NCBI GenBank assembly: GCA_964390495.1
Contig: CAYMIN010000004.1
Location: 62,001-126,000 of the forward strand
Direction: 5' to 3'
DNA from: UBA11051 sp964390495
Lineage (GTDB): Bacteria > Armatimonadota > Zipacnadia > Zipacnadales > UBA11051
Length of the DNA stretch: 64,000 nt
The first letter of the stretch is position 1, and the number at the start of each line of letters is the position of its first letter. The position numbers were made by a program, and so were the translations under genes. Positions 25,675 through 35,018 of this stretch are shown one piece after another. The notes under the pieces were generated by a model. It had not been told where the DNA came from. It saw only the letters and a program-made list of their open reading frames with translations, and did no database searches.

Positions 25675-28419
25675 TCAGTCACCCGCCGGCGCAAACTTGG
25701 GTGTAGAGATTGTGACCTGTTGGCTGCCGGGGATTTCGTAATGCGGGACGTAGAGCATCTTCATTCCGGTAGCGGTCTGCTCGAAGCCCGGAATGCCTCT
25801 GATGGCGAGGCGGCTGCTGTCGGCCAGGCGCTGGACGCCTTCTATGCAGTAGCCGTGGGCACTGCCGTCGCCATGGATCACTCGCAGCCACATCCCAGGC
25901 ATCACGTATTTCGGCAACTCCGTGGCGACCTCAAAGCCGTTTATTCCGTCCGCCTCCTCGCACAGAACCTTGCCGAGGGGGAGCGTGACATCGGCACAGC
26001 CATCGAGCGATATATCGCCGGCTCGAATTTGCCCGGCGCCATACACGTATGCCCAGGTAGCAGTGCCGGCGCTCGTGGACATTACTGCCACCGGTCCGCG
26101 CATACGAACACCGCCGACTTCTCTCACCGTATCATCGGCGCTAACGTATATCAGGTCCTCGCGGTCGCCAACGCGGATACGAGCCGCGGCGCACAGCTCA
26201 TCGGTCGGCTGGGGCGTGAGCCATTCTACATCATCAATCGCGGCTTGCGCTGCTTGCGGCCAGGCGTCATAGAAAGCAGCGAAACCGCTTGTCAGCCCCG
26301 GGCCTCCCGTGCGTCGGCGCATCAGGTATGGCCCCTGGTACTTGTCGCGCTCGGCAGGAATGTCTTTGGCGGGCCGCACCAGCGGCGCCCGGGCCAGAAT
26401 CAGCTCGGTATCAGGCTGTCCCATCAGGAAACAGCGGACACTGCGGCCGGTGTCCTGGGTCGTCCAGGTGACCACGCCGGGCTCCGAGCCGTCACCGCTC
26501 CGCAGGTCGTGGATGAGGTTGCGGTAGCCGGTGCCGGCGGGGCCTCGCTGGCCATACTCCACGTCCTCGCCGGCAAGAGTTCCGGGCCGGGGCGCGACCG
26601 TGAGGCTAGACTGCTCGTAGCAGTCCTCGTCAGCCGAGGGGCGCAGTATCGATTCGTGGTAGTCGCCGCCGCGCAGCCGGAAGATGTCGAACACATAGGA
26701 GCGCTGCTCGTCGAGCGCGATCAGCATGATGAGACGCCGGGAGATGTCAATCCCCTGCCACTCAGGGCCGGGCGATTCGGCTTCGACGAGTTGCACCTGC
26801 TTGCCTGAGACCTCGCCGGGGTCGTAGGCCAGCAGCGAGGACCTGGCCCAGAGATCGGTATTCAGCTCGCCGGGCTGGAACTCGTTCTTCGGCTGTTCGC
26901 GTGGCTCATTCCACTCCGCATAGGACATGTTATGGGAAAGGCTGCCCGTGGCGAAGTAGCGGTAGCAGCGGGGGTCTCTGGCATAGCCAATGTCGGGCAG
27001 GACTTCACCGCCGGCGGCCCACAGGATCATCGAGAGCCGGTCGCGATGATAGTGGCTGCCCCGGATCAGCGGGCAGAAATGGAGGTGGACCTGGGTGGCG
27101 TTGAGGCCCTGCCCGTGTCCCAGCGCGAAGTGGCCGGCGGCATTCAGCTCTAGGTTGTGAGCCTGGCCAAGTTGGCCGCTACCGTGGCGGTGCCAGGTGG
27201 TGTCATGGATGGTCACGAGGCTGCCGTCGGGGAAGCGGGCAGTATCGAGGACTTCCTGGGCCCTCGTCAAAATGGGGAAGCGAGACGCCATGTCGGCGTT
27301 CTGCAGCTTGATGCCCAGCTTGGTATCCACATAGCCGGGAGGATCAGTGTAGCCTTTGATCGCCCGCATCGCCCGGCTCAGGTTCCAGACGGTCTGGCCG
27401 TGGTAGTCCAAGGTTCCCTCGCGGCCCATGCCGTCGAAGCCGAAGTAGGACTTGACGACACCTTCGAACCACGGCACCATCGCGTGCACCATGTCGGGGT
27501 CGTTGAGCACTCGGCCGGCGGCCACGATCCTGCGGATGGTATAGGGATGCAGGTTGCCGAACTTGTTGCCGCTGTCCTCGTGAAGCTCCATTACCATATC
27601 GAAAGCGCGGCGGAACCACGTCTCCACCTTTTCACTAGCATCGTAGCCGCGCTCCTGACTAAGCCGGCCCCAGATCGGAGAATTGTAGGTCAAGTCATAC
27701 GCCAAAACACAATCAATCGGCATTTCACTCCACTCGTGCCCCCAGATTCCGGTGCGCCACTCCCAGGGCCGCTCGGTCAGTATATAGCGGCCGTACGAGG
27801 CATGGTCCTCTCGCACCGACCAGTGGGGGAAGGCCGCCGCCAGGCCGACGATGATCACTGCCGCCCGCCTGGCGTACTGCTCATCGCCGGTCATCTCGCA
27901 GAGCCGCGCCAGGTCCTTGGCTTGAGCGGCCAGGAAATGGTGGCGCTGATGGCGGACCACAGCGGAGAAGAAGTACTGGTAGCCCTTGCCGTCCTTGGCG
28001 TAGTACTTCCATTCCACCGGCTCGCCGGAGAGATTCTTGCCCTCGTGGGTGTAGGTCTCGGGATATTTGGCGTTGGGGAACTTCATGCCGCAAGCCTGAC
28101 AAGCCACGTGGTCGGGATCGGCGATGTCGAAGCGGCTGACAAAGGCCTGGCACTCCGGGCAGCGCACCGAGCCGAAGCCATTGTCGCGGCAGATCATGCC
28201 TACAATGGTCTGCTCATCCAACTTCATGACATCGGCGACAAGTTCCAGCAGCTCAGCCTGGGTCCGCTTGGTTTCTCCGGAGGTGTCCAGCAGAATGTGT
28301 CTCGCGGCCGGGTGCTCGATCTTGGAGCTGTCGGCTGTGAAATCAGCCCAGACCGCGCCGGCACTCACCAGCAGTGCCAGGCTCAACCCAACAGCAAGTC
28401 CTGTCTCACTGATCCGCAT
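25675..28419 (-). CDS. secreted heparinase II/III-like protein
   Basis: A 914-residue exported protein: signal peptide at residues 1-25 (LAVGLSLALLVSAGAVWA). A catalytic alpha-helical toroid with YAKDGKGYQYFFSAV and W-x-x-x-I-type segments follows, and then the Heparinase_II/III beta-sheet domain with RGSHYHRDRLSMILWAAGG and LPDIGYARDP, the usual H-x-x-D-x-L-S signature. Unusual is a cysteine cluster at about residues 105-140 (RCPECQAF ... HVACQACGMKF), reading like a small zinc ribbon. Members are polysaccharide lyases for heparin, alginate or related uronic acids, but many are only putative. ATG 28419 follows AGAGAGGGC. Cell location: periplasm or outside. Confidence 0.85.
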   Translation of the reverse strand: MRISETGLAVGLSLALLVSAGAVWADFTADSSKIEHPAARHILLDTSGETKRTQAELLELVADVMKLDEQTIVGMICRDNGFGSVRCPECQAFVSRFDIADPDHVACQACGMKFPNAKYPETYTHEGKNLSGEPVEWKYYAKDGKGYQYFFSAVVRHQRHHFLAAQAKDLARLCEMTGDEQYARRAAVIIVGLAAAFPHWSVREDHASYGRYILTERPWEWRTGIWGHEWSEMPIDCVLAYDLTYNSPIWGRLSQERGYDASEKVETWFRRAFDMVMELHEDSGNKFGNLHPYTIRRIVAAGRVLNDPDMVHAMVPWFEGVVKSYFGFDGMGREGTLDYHGQTVWNLSRAMRAIKGYTDPPGYVDTKLGIKLQNADMASRFPILTRAQEVLDTARFPDGSLVTIHDTTWHRHGSGQLGQAHNLELNAAGHFALGHGQGLNATQVHLHFCPLIRGSHYHRDRLSMILWAAGGEVLPDIGYARDPRCYRYFATGSLSHNMSYAEWNEPREQPKNEFQPGELNTDLWARSSLLAYDPGEVSGKQVQLVEAESPGPEWQGIDISRRLIMLIALDEQRSYVFDIFRLRGGDYHESILRPSADEDCYEQSSLTVAPRPGTLAGEDVEYGQRGPAGTGYRNLIHDLRSGDGSEPGVVTWTTQDTGRSVRCFLMGQPDTELILARAPLVRPAKDIPAERDKYQGPYLMRRRTGGPGLTSGFAAFYDAWPQAAQAAIDDVEWLTPQPTDELCAAARIRVGDREDLIYVSADDTVREVGGVRMRGPVAVMSTSAGTATWAYVYGAGQIRAGDISLDGCADVTLPLGKVLCEEADGINGFEVATELPKYVMPGMWLRVIHGDGSAHGYCIEGVQRLADSSRLAIRGIPGFEQTATGMKMLYVPHYEIPGSQQVTISTPKFAPAGD

Positions 28420-28507
28420 GCTCGTTGCCCTCTCTTCGATTCGAGCCGGCATCCCCATATCAGCAGGGGGCTGTCACTGCCCGACAGCGGTCACGACCGA
28501 CGTCGCT

Positions 28508-29653
28508 TCAGGGAGCCGTCGCTTCGACGGCCTCGGCTTTGATGGCGGCCAGCACGAATAGCGGCTGCCCGTCATAGATGCCGTACATATAGGCGGAAAG
28601 CTCGCGCTCGGAGCCGGCCGCCGGGTAGATAGTCACCGGCAGAAAAGTGCTCTCGCCGCCGCCGAGTTGCTCGATGACCAGCCTGGCCGGCGCCGCTCGC
28701 CAGCCCGGGGGCAGTCGCAGCTTCACCACCGCCTGCTGGAGGCCATGTGGCGACTCGTTAGTGATCTTTACCTGTGCCGCAACGGCCTCGTCGGAATCCA
28801 GCGTCTTGGCTACGCGCAACTCAACGCTGATGCCTGAGAGCTGCGAAATCAGCGCGGTGAGTTGCTCGACAGCTTCGGTCTGTGAGGCTTTTTTACCCTC
28901 GCCCAAACGGCGTGAGTGCAGGGAGGCGGCGATCTGCGAGAGCACGCCTGGGCTGATGGCGTCCGGCTGCTGGGCGAGCTGGTGGGCCACGCCGGCAATT
29001 CGCCGCAGCCCCGCATCATACCCGATCACCCGCATTTCCACTATCCCCAGACCGGCCGGCAGTTGCTCAATCACCAGGCTCAGCCGCCGCCACCCCGGTT
29101 CTTCGCTTTCAGGGTCATCAGCGAAGTTGAGTTGCTGAACGAACGGTTGGTGCGCCGGCTGCCAAGTAATAGCCGGCAGCCTCCCCACTTCTGCAGCCGT
29201 ATCGCCCCTGTCGAGGGCTGTGATGGTCACTTCCGGCACTCCGGGCTGCTGCCATTGGCCCGCGTACAGCAACTGCAGGGACTGGAGGCGGTGCCTGGTT
29301 GGGAACTGCAAGTTGATAGTCAGCGGCCGGCCGGCCTCGAGGAAGATGCCCTGGCCGGTCAGCAGCTTGTCGAACAGCAGTTGCTGGGGGCGGCCCAGCG
29401 GCTGGTCGCTGAGGTAGCGAGCCGAACCCTCAATATCGCAGGCGATGTCGCCGGCGGGATCAAGCCTGGCCATCTTCGCCATTTCGCGGCTGATGTGGGC
29501 GATGATTCCCGCCGGAGCAAGCTGCTGAAGCTGGGCCGGATCGCTCGGCTGGCCCTGCTGTCCGGAGTCCGCAGCCGCCGCCAAGCAGCAGATAACTGTC
29601 AGACCGAAACTTACGAGTACCCTATGACCGGCTATCTCGAGCACCTCCGACAA
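28508..29653 (-). CDS. exported protein of unknown function
   Basis: About 381 residues with a signal-like N-terminus (VLVSFGLTVICCLAAAADS). The body is Gln/Leu-rich and beta-strand-like, with no domain I recognise; the C-terminal stretch around LPPGWRAAPARLVIEQLGGGEST and LRLPPG resembles an immunoglobulin-like NEW3/alpha-galactosidase-associated sheet (VKITNESPHGLQQAVVKL), which is a guess. The start is uncertain: the open frame begins with a TTG at 29653, while a GGAGG sits just inside it before an AUA; no ATG is in good position. It stands 88 bp upstream of the heparinase-like gene and shares its direction, so a role in polysaccharide uptake or breakdown is plausible. Confidence 0.6.
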   Translation of the reverse strand: MSEVLEIAGHRVLVSFGLTVICCLAAAADSGQQGQPSDPAQLQQLAPAGIIAHISREMAKMARLDPAGDIACDIEGSARYLSDQPLGRPQQLLFDKLLTGQGIFLEAGRPLTINLQFPTRHRLQSLQLLYAGQWQQPGVPEVTITALDRGDTAAEVGRLPAITWQPAHQPFVQQLNFADDPESEEPGWRRLSLVIEQLPAGLGIVEMRVIGYDAGLRRIAGVAHQLAQQPDAISPGVLSQIAASLHSRRLGEGKKASQTEAVEQLTALISQLSGISVELRVAKTLDSDEAVAAQVKITNESPHGLQQAVVKLRLPPGWRAAPARLVIEQLGGGESTFLPVTIYPAAGSERELSAYMYGIYDGQPLFVLAAIKAEAVEATAP

Positions 29654-29739
29654 GGCGTCATGCAGCGTATGGAAACCTGTGGGACATTTCGCAACTGCCT
29701 GGGCCTAATCCTGCGTAACCTCTGCCGACAAGCAATAAC

Positions 29740-29766
29740 AAAGGCCCACCGCCGGGGCGGTGGGCC
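29740..29766 (-). terminator. intrinsic terminator after the proline/glycine-rich protein gene
   Basis: Arms GGCCCACCGCC (29743-29753) and GGCGGTGGGCC (29756-29766), 11 bp, followed on the minus strand by TTTGTTATT. Confidence 0.75.
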
Positions 29767-29794
29767 TGGTATGCTGTATAAGCTGGCCGTTGAG

Positions 29795-31261
29795 CTAGGG
29801 CGCAGCAACGGTCGGTCCGGGCGGTGCCGGCGGCATGTCCACCGGCGGTGCGCCGGGGCCACCGGGCTCCATCTCTTCAGGCATCATCTCGGGACCTCCG
29901 GGAGCACCTTGTCCGGCGCCGCGCGTTTCCCTCGCACCGGCGCGCCTCATCGTCTCCTGTACCAGTTGCTCCGGGTCGCTGAGGCCGAGGGCTTCCTGCC
30001 AGTTTGCGCCGAGGGCGTCTCTGAAGGACCTACTCAGGGCCTTTTCCAGCGCCTGGACCTGAGCCTCGGTCAATTGGCCGCGCATCGCCCGGCCGAGAAT
30101 ATCCGGGCTTGGCAGCAGCATCGCGCTCGCCGAGTGCATCTGTTTGGCGATGCGAGCCGGCAGGGAGAAACTGAACCGGTACGTCCAGCCCTTGGTCCCG
30201 TTGAGGTTAAGCCGTCCGCCTTGCCACTTGAGGTCCTCAGGTGGTATCAGCAGTCGCCATTTGGGGCTGTAGTAGAACTCGGGCGGGTTGAGAATGGCCC
30301 CCATGATGTCCGGGCCTTGGCCGGCCGGCAGGCCTGCCGGCAGCGCCGGAGGCCAGTAGATAACCTTGCCGGCGCGATCCCTGACCATCAGGACGATGGA
30401 ATTGAGCATCCAGTCCGCCGTCCATCTCCCCGCCGCCTCCGGCGAGAGGTTCAGCTTGCGAGGGCGGAAAAAGCCTCCGTTGAAGGTATAGATCGTGAAC
30501 GGCGCGGAACTGACCTGCAGTCGATCTCCCGACATCGTCCCGCGCCCCAGGCAGTCGTACTTCTTCAGCCGGTCATAGACTTTCTGCCCGTAGGTGCGTT
30601 GGAATTGTGACCGCACCTGCATGATCACAAGCACATCAATCGGCCCGATGTCGGTAACTTGGTTGCCTTCGGCGTTGGTGCTCATCCCGCCCATCAGCGG
30701 ATGGCTGACCTTGAAGGAGAAGCCGTTGAGGCCCGCGATGTAGAGATTGGTCAACTCCTTATTGACTCCCAGTTTGTAGGCAGCCATCGCCTCGGCCTCG
30801 CGCACCAGCCGCGAGCCGACCCGCCCCGGCTCGACCTCTTCAGCCGCGATCTCTGCTCTGCCGGTATAGACCCGCTGCAATTGCGACCAGGCGTTGAAGG
30901 TGGTCTTTAGCGGCTCGCCCTCCTCGTCAACGGTGAGAGCGTCCGGAACCGTAGGCGGCTGCCCGGTCTTGGCAATGAAATCGTCATAGGTCATCGCCAG
31001 TTCTTCGGGCGGCTCTTCTGCACTCCACTCCAGGCCGCCTTCACCGCCGCCACCGCCTCCCGGACCTCCTGGCCCCATCTCCATACCCGGTTCCATCCCG
31101 GGTGGAGGCGGCCCCGGGCCCATCTCACCTCCCGGTCCGCCGGGCGCCTCGGGCGGTGGGGGGGGGGGCTGGGCCAGCGGGCCGTTTTGCAGCAGGAACA
31201 ACCCGGCCACGATCACCAGTACGAAGGCTGAGGCTATGATAATCCACCTGCGCTGCCTCAT
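29795..31261 (-). CDS. membrane-anchored protein with Pro/Gly/Met-rich linkers, unknown function
   Basis: A 488-residue protein with one N-terminal membrane anchor (WIIIASAFVLVIVAGLFLL). It continues with a low-complexity linker of Pro, Gly, Met and Glu (residues about 30-75), a globular core of about 340 residues with no family I recognise (starting near YDDFIAKTGQPPTVPDAL, including KLGVNKELTNLYIAGLNGF), and a second low-complexity tail (GGPEMMPEEMEPGGPG). The body probably faces the periplasm. The DNA for the first linker contains an 11-bp C run on the coding strand (plus G run at 31158-31168). It has its own terminator and no partner gene close by; the next gene in its direction is 142 bp away. 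Confidence 0.6.
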   Translation of the reverse strand: MRQRRWIIIASAFVLVIVAGLFLLQNGPLAQPPPPPPEAPGGPGGEMGPGPPPPGMEPGMEMGPGGPGGGGGGEGGLEWSAEEPPEELAMTYDDFIAKTGQPPTVPDALTVDEEGEPLKTTFNAWSQLQRVYTGRAEIAAEEVEPGRVGSRLVREAEAMAAYKLGVNKELTNLYIAGLNGFSFKVSHPLMGGMSTNAEGNQVTDIGPIDVLVIMQVRSQFQRTYGQKVYDRLKKYDCLGRGTMSGDRLQVSSAPFTIYTFNGGFFRPRKLNLSPEAAGRWTADWMLNSIVLMVRDRAGKVIYWPPALPAGLPAGQGPDIMGAILNPPEFYYSPKWRLLIPPEDLKWQGGRLNLNGTKGWTYRFSFSLPARIAKQMHSASAMLLPSPDILGRAMRGQLTEAQVQALEKALSRSFRDALGANWQEALGLSDPEQLVQETMRRAGARETRGAGQGAPGGPEMMPEEMEPGGPGAPPVDMPPAPPGPTVAAP

Positions 31262-31675
31262 CAGGTCACCTTTCCAGTATGGCGGAGATGATTGCTATTC
31301 AGCTTCTATTGACTTGTTGCGGCAGGCACCCAAACACGTTGCACCCGGCCACGCCTGCGGGCACACATTTCACCGATTCGCAGTATATCCGCTGTTGTAG
31401 GCCAAGTCAAGCCATGACCGCACGGCGCTTGCAGGAATCGTTGCTGAGCCAGAAATCTCCCAAAGAACCTGGAGGGCAGGCATCCTTGCCTGTTCAGAGG
31501 CGTTTTGTGACCTACTCACAATCTTTACATCCACTCACGCCTGGTGTTCGCCTGTGACCGCAGCGGCGCGATTCCGTACAAGAAATCTTTACGCTACTGT
31601 GAATCGGGCACCATCATTGCAGTAAGTAATCCGATGCCCTTGCCTGCCGGTGCGATGACGACTGGAGGCTGATAA
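31262..31675. other. intergenic region before galT
   Basis: 414 bp between divergent genes. It holds a small palindrome CAGGCA-TCCT-TGCCTG (31477-31492) inside GGAGGGCAGGCATCC, another dispersed-repeat style element. Two related segments, CACAATCTTTAC and GAAATCTTTACG, occur near 31517 and 31582. No promoter pair stood out and no gene was seen. Confidence 0.45.
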
Positions 31676-32728
31676 ATGTCAGAGCTCCGCAAGGACCCGA
31701 TTCTGGACCATTGGGTGATAATCGCGGCTGAACGAGGCCGGCGGCCCGATGACTTCGCCATCGAGAAAGAGGATGAAGGCCCGAGCAGTTGTCCCTTTTG
31801 CGGCTGTAACGAGCACATGACACCACCCGAGATCGCCGCAGTAGCTTGCGGGGACCGCGAGCCTAACACCCCCGGCTGGGAGGTGCGGGTAGTCCCCAAC
31901 AAGTTTCCGGCTCTGGCCATCGAGGGCCAAGTGAAGCGCTCCGGCATCGGGCTTTTTGACCGCATGGCCGGTATTGGTGCCCACGAAGTCATCATCGAGA
32001 GCCCCGACCATTGCGCTGACATTGCGACAATGTCTTGTGAGCACGTTGTCAAGATAATTGATACATTCATCGAGCGCATCGTGGACCTGCGCAGCGACCA
32101 TCGTCTGCGTCACATCGTCGTGTTCCGCAACTATGGCGCTGCTGCGGGGGCCTCGCTCAGCCATCCCCATTCTCAGATCATCGCCCTCCCGACTGTCCCC
32201 AAGCTGGTCGGCGACAAGCTCACCGCCGCCCGCAACCACTATCTACACAAAGAGCGGTGCATCTTCTGTGACCTGATCGAGCAGGAGATGGCGCTGCCTG
32301 AGCGCGTGGTTTTGCGCAACGACCACTTCATCGTGCTGTCGGTATTCGCCGCCAGGTTTCCCTTCGAGGTCAACATCTTCCCGCTGACGCACCAACATGA
32401 TCTGGTGCTTATGGACCACGTCCAGAAGCAAGCGCTGGCCGAGATCCTGAGCCAGATCCTGCAGCGCTACCGCGACATTCTGGGAGGCCCGGCCTACAAC
32501 TTGATAATCCAGACCGCTCCTAACACCACACCACGGCCCGGACATCCCGAATACTGGGGAACCATTGAGTACGACTACCATTGGCATATCGAGCTGATGC
32601 CTCGGGTGACCAAGACCGCCGGCTTCGAGTGGGGCACCGGTTTCTACATAAACCCGGTCTCACCGGAACAGGCGGCGAGATTTCTGCGCCAGGAGGCCGC
32701 CTCAGAGGCGGAAGTGGCGTCGGGATGA
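31676..32728 (+). CDS. galT: galactose-1-phosphate uridylyltransferase
   Basis: A 350-residue GalT-family protein of the HIT superfamily. MSELRKDPILDHWVIIAAER is the family start, CPFCGCNEHMTPPE supplies zinc-site cysteines, VRVVPNKFPAL and GAAAGASLSHPHSQIIALP give the active-site His-x-His-x-Gln with the uridylylated His. The enzyme exchanges UMP between UDP-glucose and galactose-1-phosphate; bacterial homologs also act as ADP- or UDP-hexose phosphorylases. ATG 31676 has GGAGG at 7 nt. It is the first gene of a plus-strand run with a histidine kinase, response regulator, glgC and glgA, so it likely feeds hexose phosphates to nucleotide-sugar and glycogen metabolism. Confidence 0.92.
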   Translation: MSELRKDPILDHWVIIAAERGRRPDDFAIEKEDEGPSSCPFCGCNEHMTPPEIAAVACGDREPNTPGWEVRVVPNKFPALAIEGQVKRSGIGLFDRMAGIGAHEVIIESPDHCADIATMSCEHVVKIIDTFIERIVDLRSDHRLRHIVVFRNYGAAAGASLSHPHSQIIALPTVPKLVGDKLTAARNHYLHKERCIFCDLIEQEMALPERVVLRNDHFIVLSVFAARFPFEVNIFPLTHQHDLVLMDHVQKQALAEILSQILQRYRDILGGPAYNLIIQTAPNTTPRPGHPEYWGTIEYDYHWHIELMPRVTKTAGFEWGTGFYINPVSPEQAARFLRQEAASEAEVASG

Positions 32729-32749
32729 TACCGACCTCGCAGGCCTACT

Positions 32750-34615
32750 ATGACTGATGATAACCAGACTCTTATACCGACAGATGACGATGAAACCGCG
32801 CGGCTGCTGGAGCAAGTGACGCGGCAGAAGGCCTTTTATGAAAGCGCCATCGCCGCGCTGCCGGTGCGGCTGCTGGTGTTGGATGAGCAACTCAACATAC
32901 TGCTGGCAAATCCCGCCTATTGCCAACAGCGCGGGGTGCCGGTCGAGGAAGTGCAGGGTAGGAACATCGCCGACCTGTTCCCTGAGAGCCTGCTGCACGA
33001 TGCCGGCTTGCACGCCGCGATCACCTCTACGCTTGAAACTGGCGAGCGTGTGCAATGGTCCGGCTACCGCTACACCACCAGCGATCACGGTGAGCGCACT
33101 CTCAATGTCCGTCTCGATCCGGTTCCCGGTCCCGGCGGCCGGCGCAATGTGCTGCTGACCCTGGAGGATGTCACCGAGCGCCACCGCCAGTTGTACGAGC
33201 GGCTGGTGCTCCAGCAGCTCGCCCAGGCGATGCTGGGGATGCTAGATTTACCCCGCTTGTTGCATGCTATCCTCACCGGCATGACCGCCGGTGGCGCGGT
33301 GGGTTTGGGCTTCAACCGCGCCTTCTTGATGCTGGTGGATGAGGCCAGCGGTATGCTCAAGGCCGAGATGGCCGTGGGGCCTACCAATGCCGACGAGGCC
33401 ACCAAGATCTGGTCCGATGTTACCACCGATTATGCGACTATCGAGGATTTCCTGGCCGACTATGACAGCTTACCCCCGGCCGAGCAGAACCAGTTCTACG
33501 CCATCGTCAGTCACCTCGAAATGGCGCTTGAGGATGCGGCCAAGCTGCCGGTCTCGGTGCTTTATAACGGTCAAACCGCGCACGTAGTTGATGCGGCCAA
33601 TGACCCCCGCGTGCCCGATGACTTCCGCCGACTCCTGAAAGCCGACGAATTCGTGGTGGCTCCCCTGGTGGTCAAGGATCGCAAGATTGGCGTTGCCTAT
33701 GCTGACAACTTCATCAGCCAACAGCCCATCTCCCAGGCCGACGTTCAGCTTTTCACCTCCCTGGCCAATCACGCCGTGCTGGCCATAGACCGGGCCGAGA
33801 CCTACGAGCAGGAGCAGCGCCGCGCCCAGGAACTGGAGGAGGCCTACCGCCAGCTAAAGGACGCTCAGGAGCGTTCGCTGCACTCGCAGAGCCTCGCCGC
33901 TATCGGCGAGATGACCGCCATCGTAGCCCACGAGATCCGCACACCGCTCAGCACCATCGGCGGCTTCGCCGGCCTCATGCTGCGGCAGGCCGATGATCAG
34001 GAAAAAGTCCAGTGCAACGCCCGCATCATCTATGACGAGGTACTCAGGCTTGAGAAGATACTCAGCGGTCTGCTCGCCTTCTCGCGCCCCAGCCAGCCCC
34101 GCTTCCACTGGTACAAGATCTGCGAGATTCTGCACGAAAGCGTGGATATGATCACCAAGAAGCTCGGTACCACAAGTGTCGAGATAGCCGTCCGCTGCCA
34201 CCAGCGCCTTCCCCGCATATACATTGACCGCGGCCAGATTCACCAGGTCCTCGACAATCTTATGCGCAACGCCATCGAGGCCATGCCCGACGGCGGCAGC
34301 TTGAGCCTGACTGCCGCCGCCGAGCTGGACAAGCGCATTGTGGTCAAGGTCGCTGATACCGGCATCGGCATCCCCCAGGCCCACCTCGACAAGGTCTTTG
34401 ACACCTTCTTCACCACTAAATCCAGCGGCATGGGCCTGGGGCTGGCTCTCAGCAAGAAGATCATCCACGACCACGGCGCCGAGATGCTGGTGGACAGCCA
34501 ACCGCACCAGGGCACTACTTTCACTCTTATCTTCCCTACTGACTACAACGACCTGCAAGCCGCCGGCATCGCCGAGGAGCAAGCTGATGAGAATGGTACC
34601 ACGAAGGGAGAGTGA
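32750..34615 (+). CDS. sensor histidine kinase, PAS-GAF type
   Basis: A 621-residue soluble histidine kinase without transmembrane segments. Order: PAS domain (residues about 20-145; RLLVLDEQLNILLANPAYC), GAF domain (about 160-350; GVAYADNFISQ), linker coiled coil, HisKA with AIVAHEIRTPLSTIGG (phosphorylatable His about 394), and HATPase_c with DNLMRNAIEAMPDGG (N box), VADTGIGIP (G1) and GMGLGLALSKKII (G2). It would autophosphorylate and pass phosphate to the response regulator 4 bp downstream. The signal is cytoplasmic (small molecule, redox or gas). Start ATG at 32750 has only a weak AGG upstream. It sits inside a galT-glgC-glgA run. Confidence 0.92.
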   Translation: MTDDNQTLIPTDDDETARLLEQVTRQKAFYESAIAALPVRLLVLDEQLNILLANPAYCQQRGVPVEEVQGRNIADLFPESLLHDAGLHAAITSTLETGERVQWSGYRYTTSDHGERTLNVRLDPVPGPGGRRNVLLTLEDVTERHRQLYERLVLQQLAQAMLGMLDLPRLLHAILTGMTAGGAVGLGFNRAFLMLVDEASGMLKAEMAVGPTNADEATKIWSDVTTDYATIEDFLADYDSLPPAEQNQFYAIVSHLEMALEDAAKLPVSVLYNGQTAHVVDAANDPRVPDDFRRLLKADEFVVAPLVVKDRKIGVAYADNFISQQPISQADVQLFTSLANHAVLAIDRAETYEQEQRRAQELEEAYRQLKDAQERSLHSQSLAAIGEMTAIVAHEIRTPLSTIGGFAGLMLRQADDQEKVQCNARIIYDEVLRLEKILSGLLAFSRPSQPRFHWYKICEILHESVDMITKKLGTTSVEIAVRCHQRLPRIYIDRGQIHQVLDNLMRNAIEAMPDGGSLSLTAAAELDKRIVVKVADTGIGIPQAHLDKVFDTFFTTKSSGMGLGLALSKKIIHDHGAEMLVDSQPHQGTTFTLIFPTDYNDLQAAGIAEEQADENGTTKGE

Positions 34616-34619
34616 GTAC

Positions 34620-35012
34620 ATGCCTACCGTGCTGATTGTTGATGACGACCGGAATCAACGGCTGCTGTACCAGGAGGAACTCAGCTACGAGGGCTACGAG
34701 GTGATCGAAGCCGCCAGTGGCCAGGAGGCCATCGCCATCGTCCAAGACGACGGCATTGATGTGGTGGTCCTCGACATCGCCATGCCGGGAATGGATGGTG
34801 TCGAGGCTCTCAGCCGCATCCTGGCCATTGACAACAAGATGCCGGTCGTGCTCAACACCGCCTATTCCAGCTACAAGGACGATTTCATGACCTGGGCCGC
34901 CGATGCCTATGTCGTCAAGTCCTCCGACCTGTCCGGCCTCAAGCAGCAGATTGCCGAGGCGGTCCGCAAACGCGGCATCGAGCCACCCGGCGTCGTAGCT
35001 GATAAGAGCTGA
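34620..35012 (+). CDS. single-domain response regulator
   Basis: A 130-residue CheY-like receiver with no output domain. VLIVDDDRNQRLL gives the acidic pocket, VVVLDIAMPGMDG the phosphorylatable Asp (about residue 52), PVVLNTAYSS the Thr position and AYVVKSSDLSGLK the conserved Lys. The longest open frame starts inside the kinase gene in another frame; the ATG at 34620, 4 bp after the kinase stop with GGGAG upstream, is the real start. As it lacks a DNA-binding domain it probably relays phosphate to another protein. Immediately next is glgC (6 bp gap), suggesting one transcript. Confidence 0.92.
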   Translation: MPTVLIVDDDRNQRLLYQEELSYEGYEVIEAASGQEAIAIVQDDGIDVVVLDIAMPGMDGVEALSRILAIDNKMPVVLNTAYSSYKDDFMTWAADAYVVKSSDLSGLKQQIAEAVRKRGIEPPGVVADKS

Positions 35013-35018
35013 GTCATC

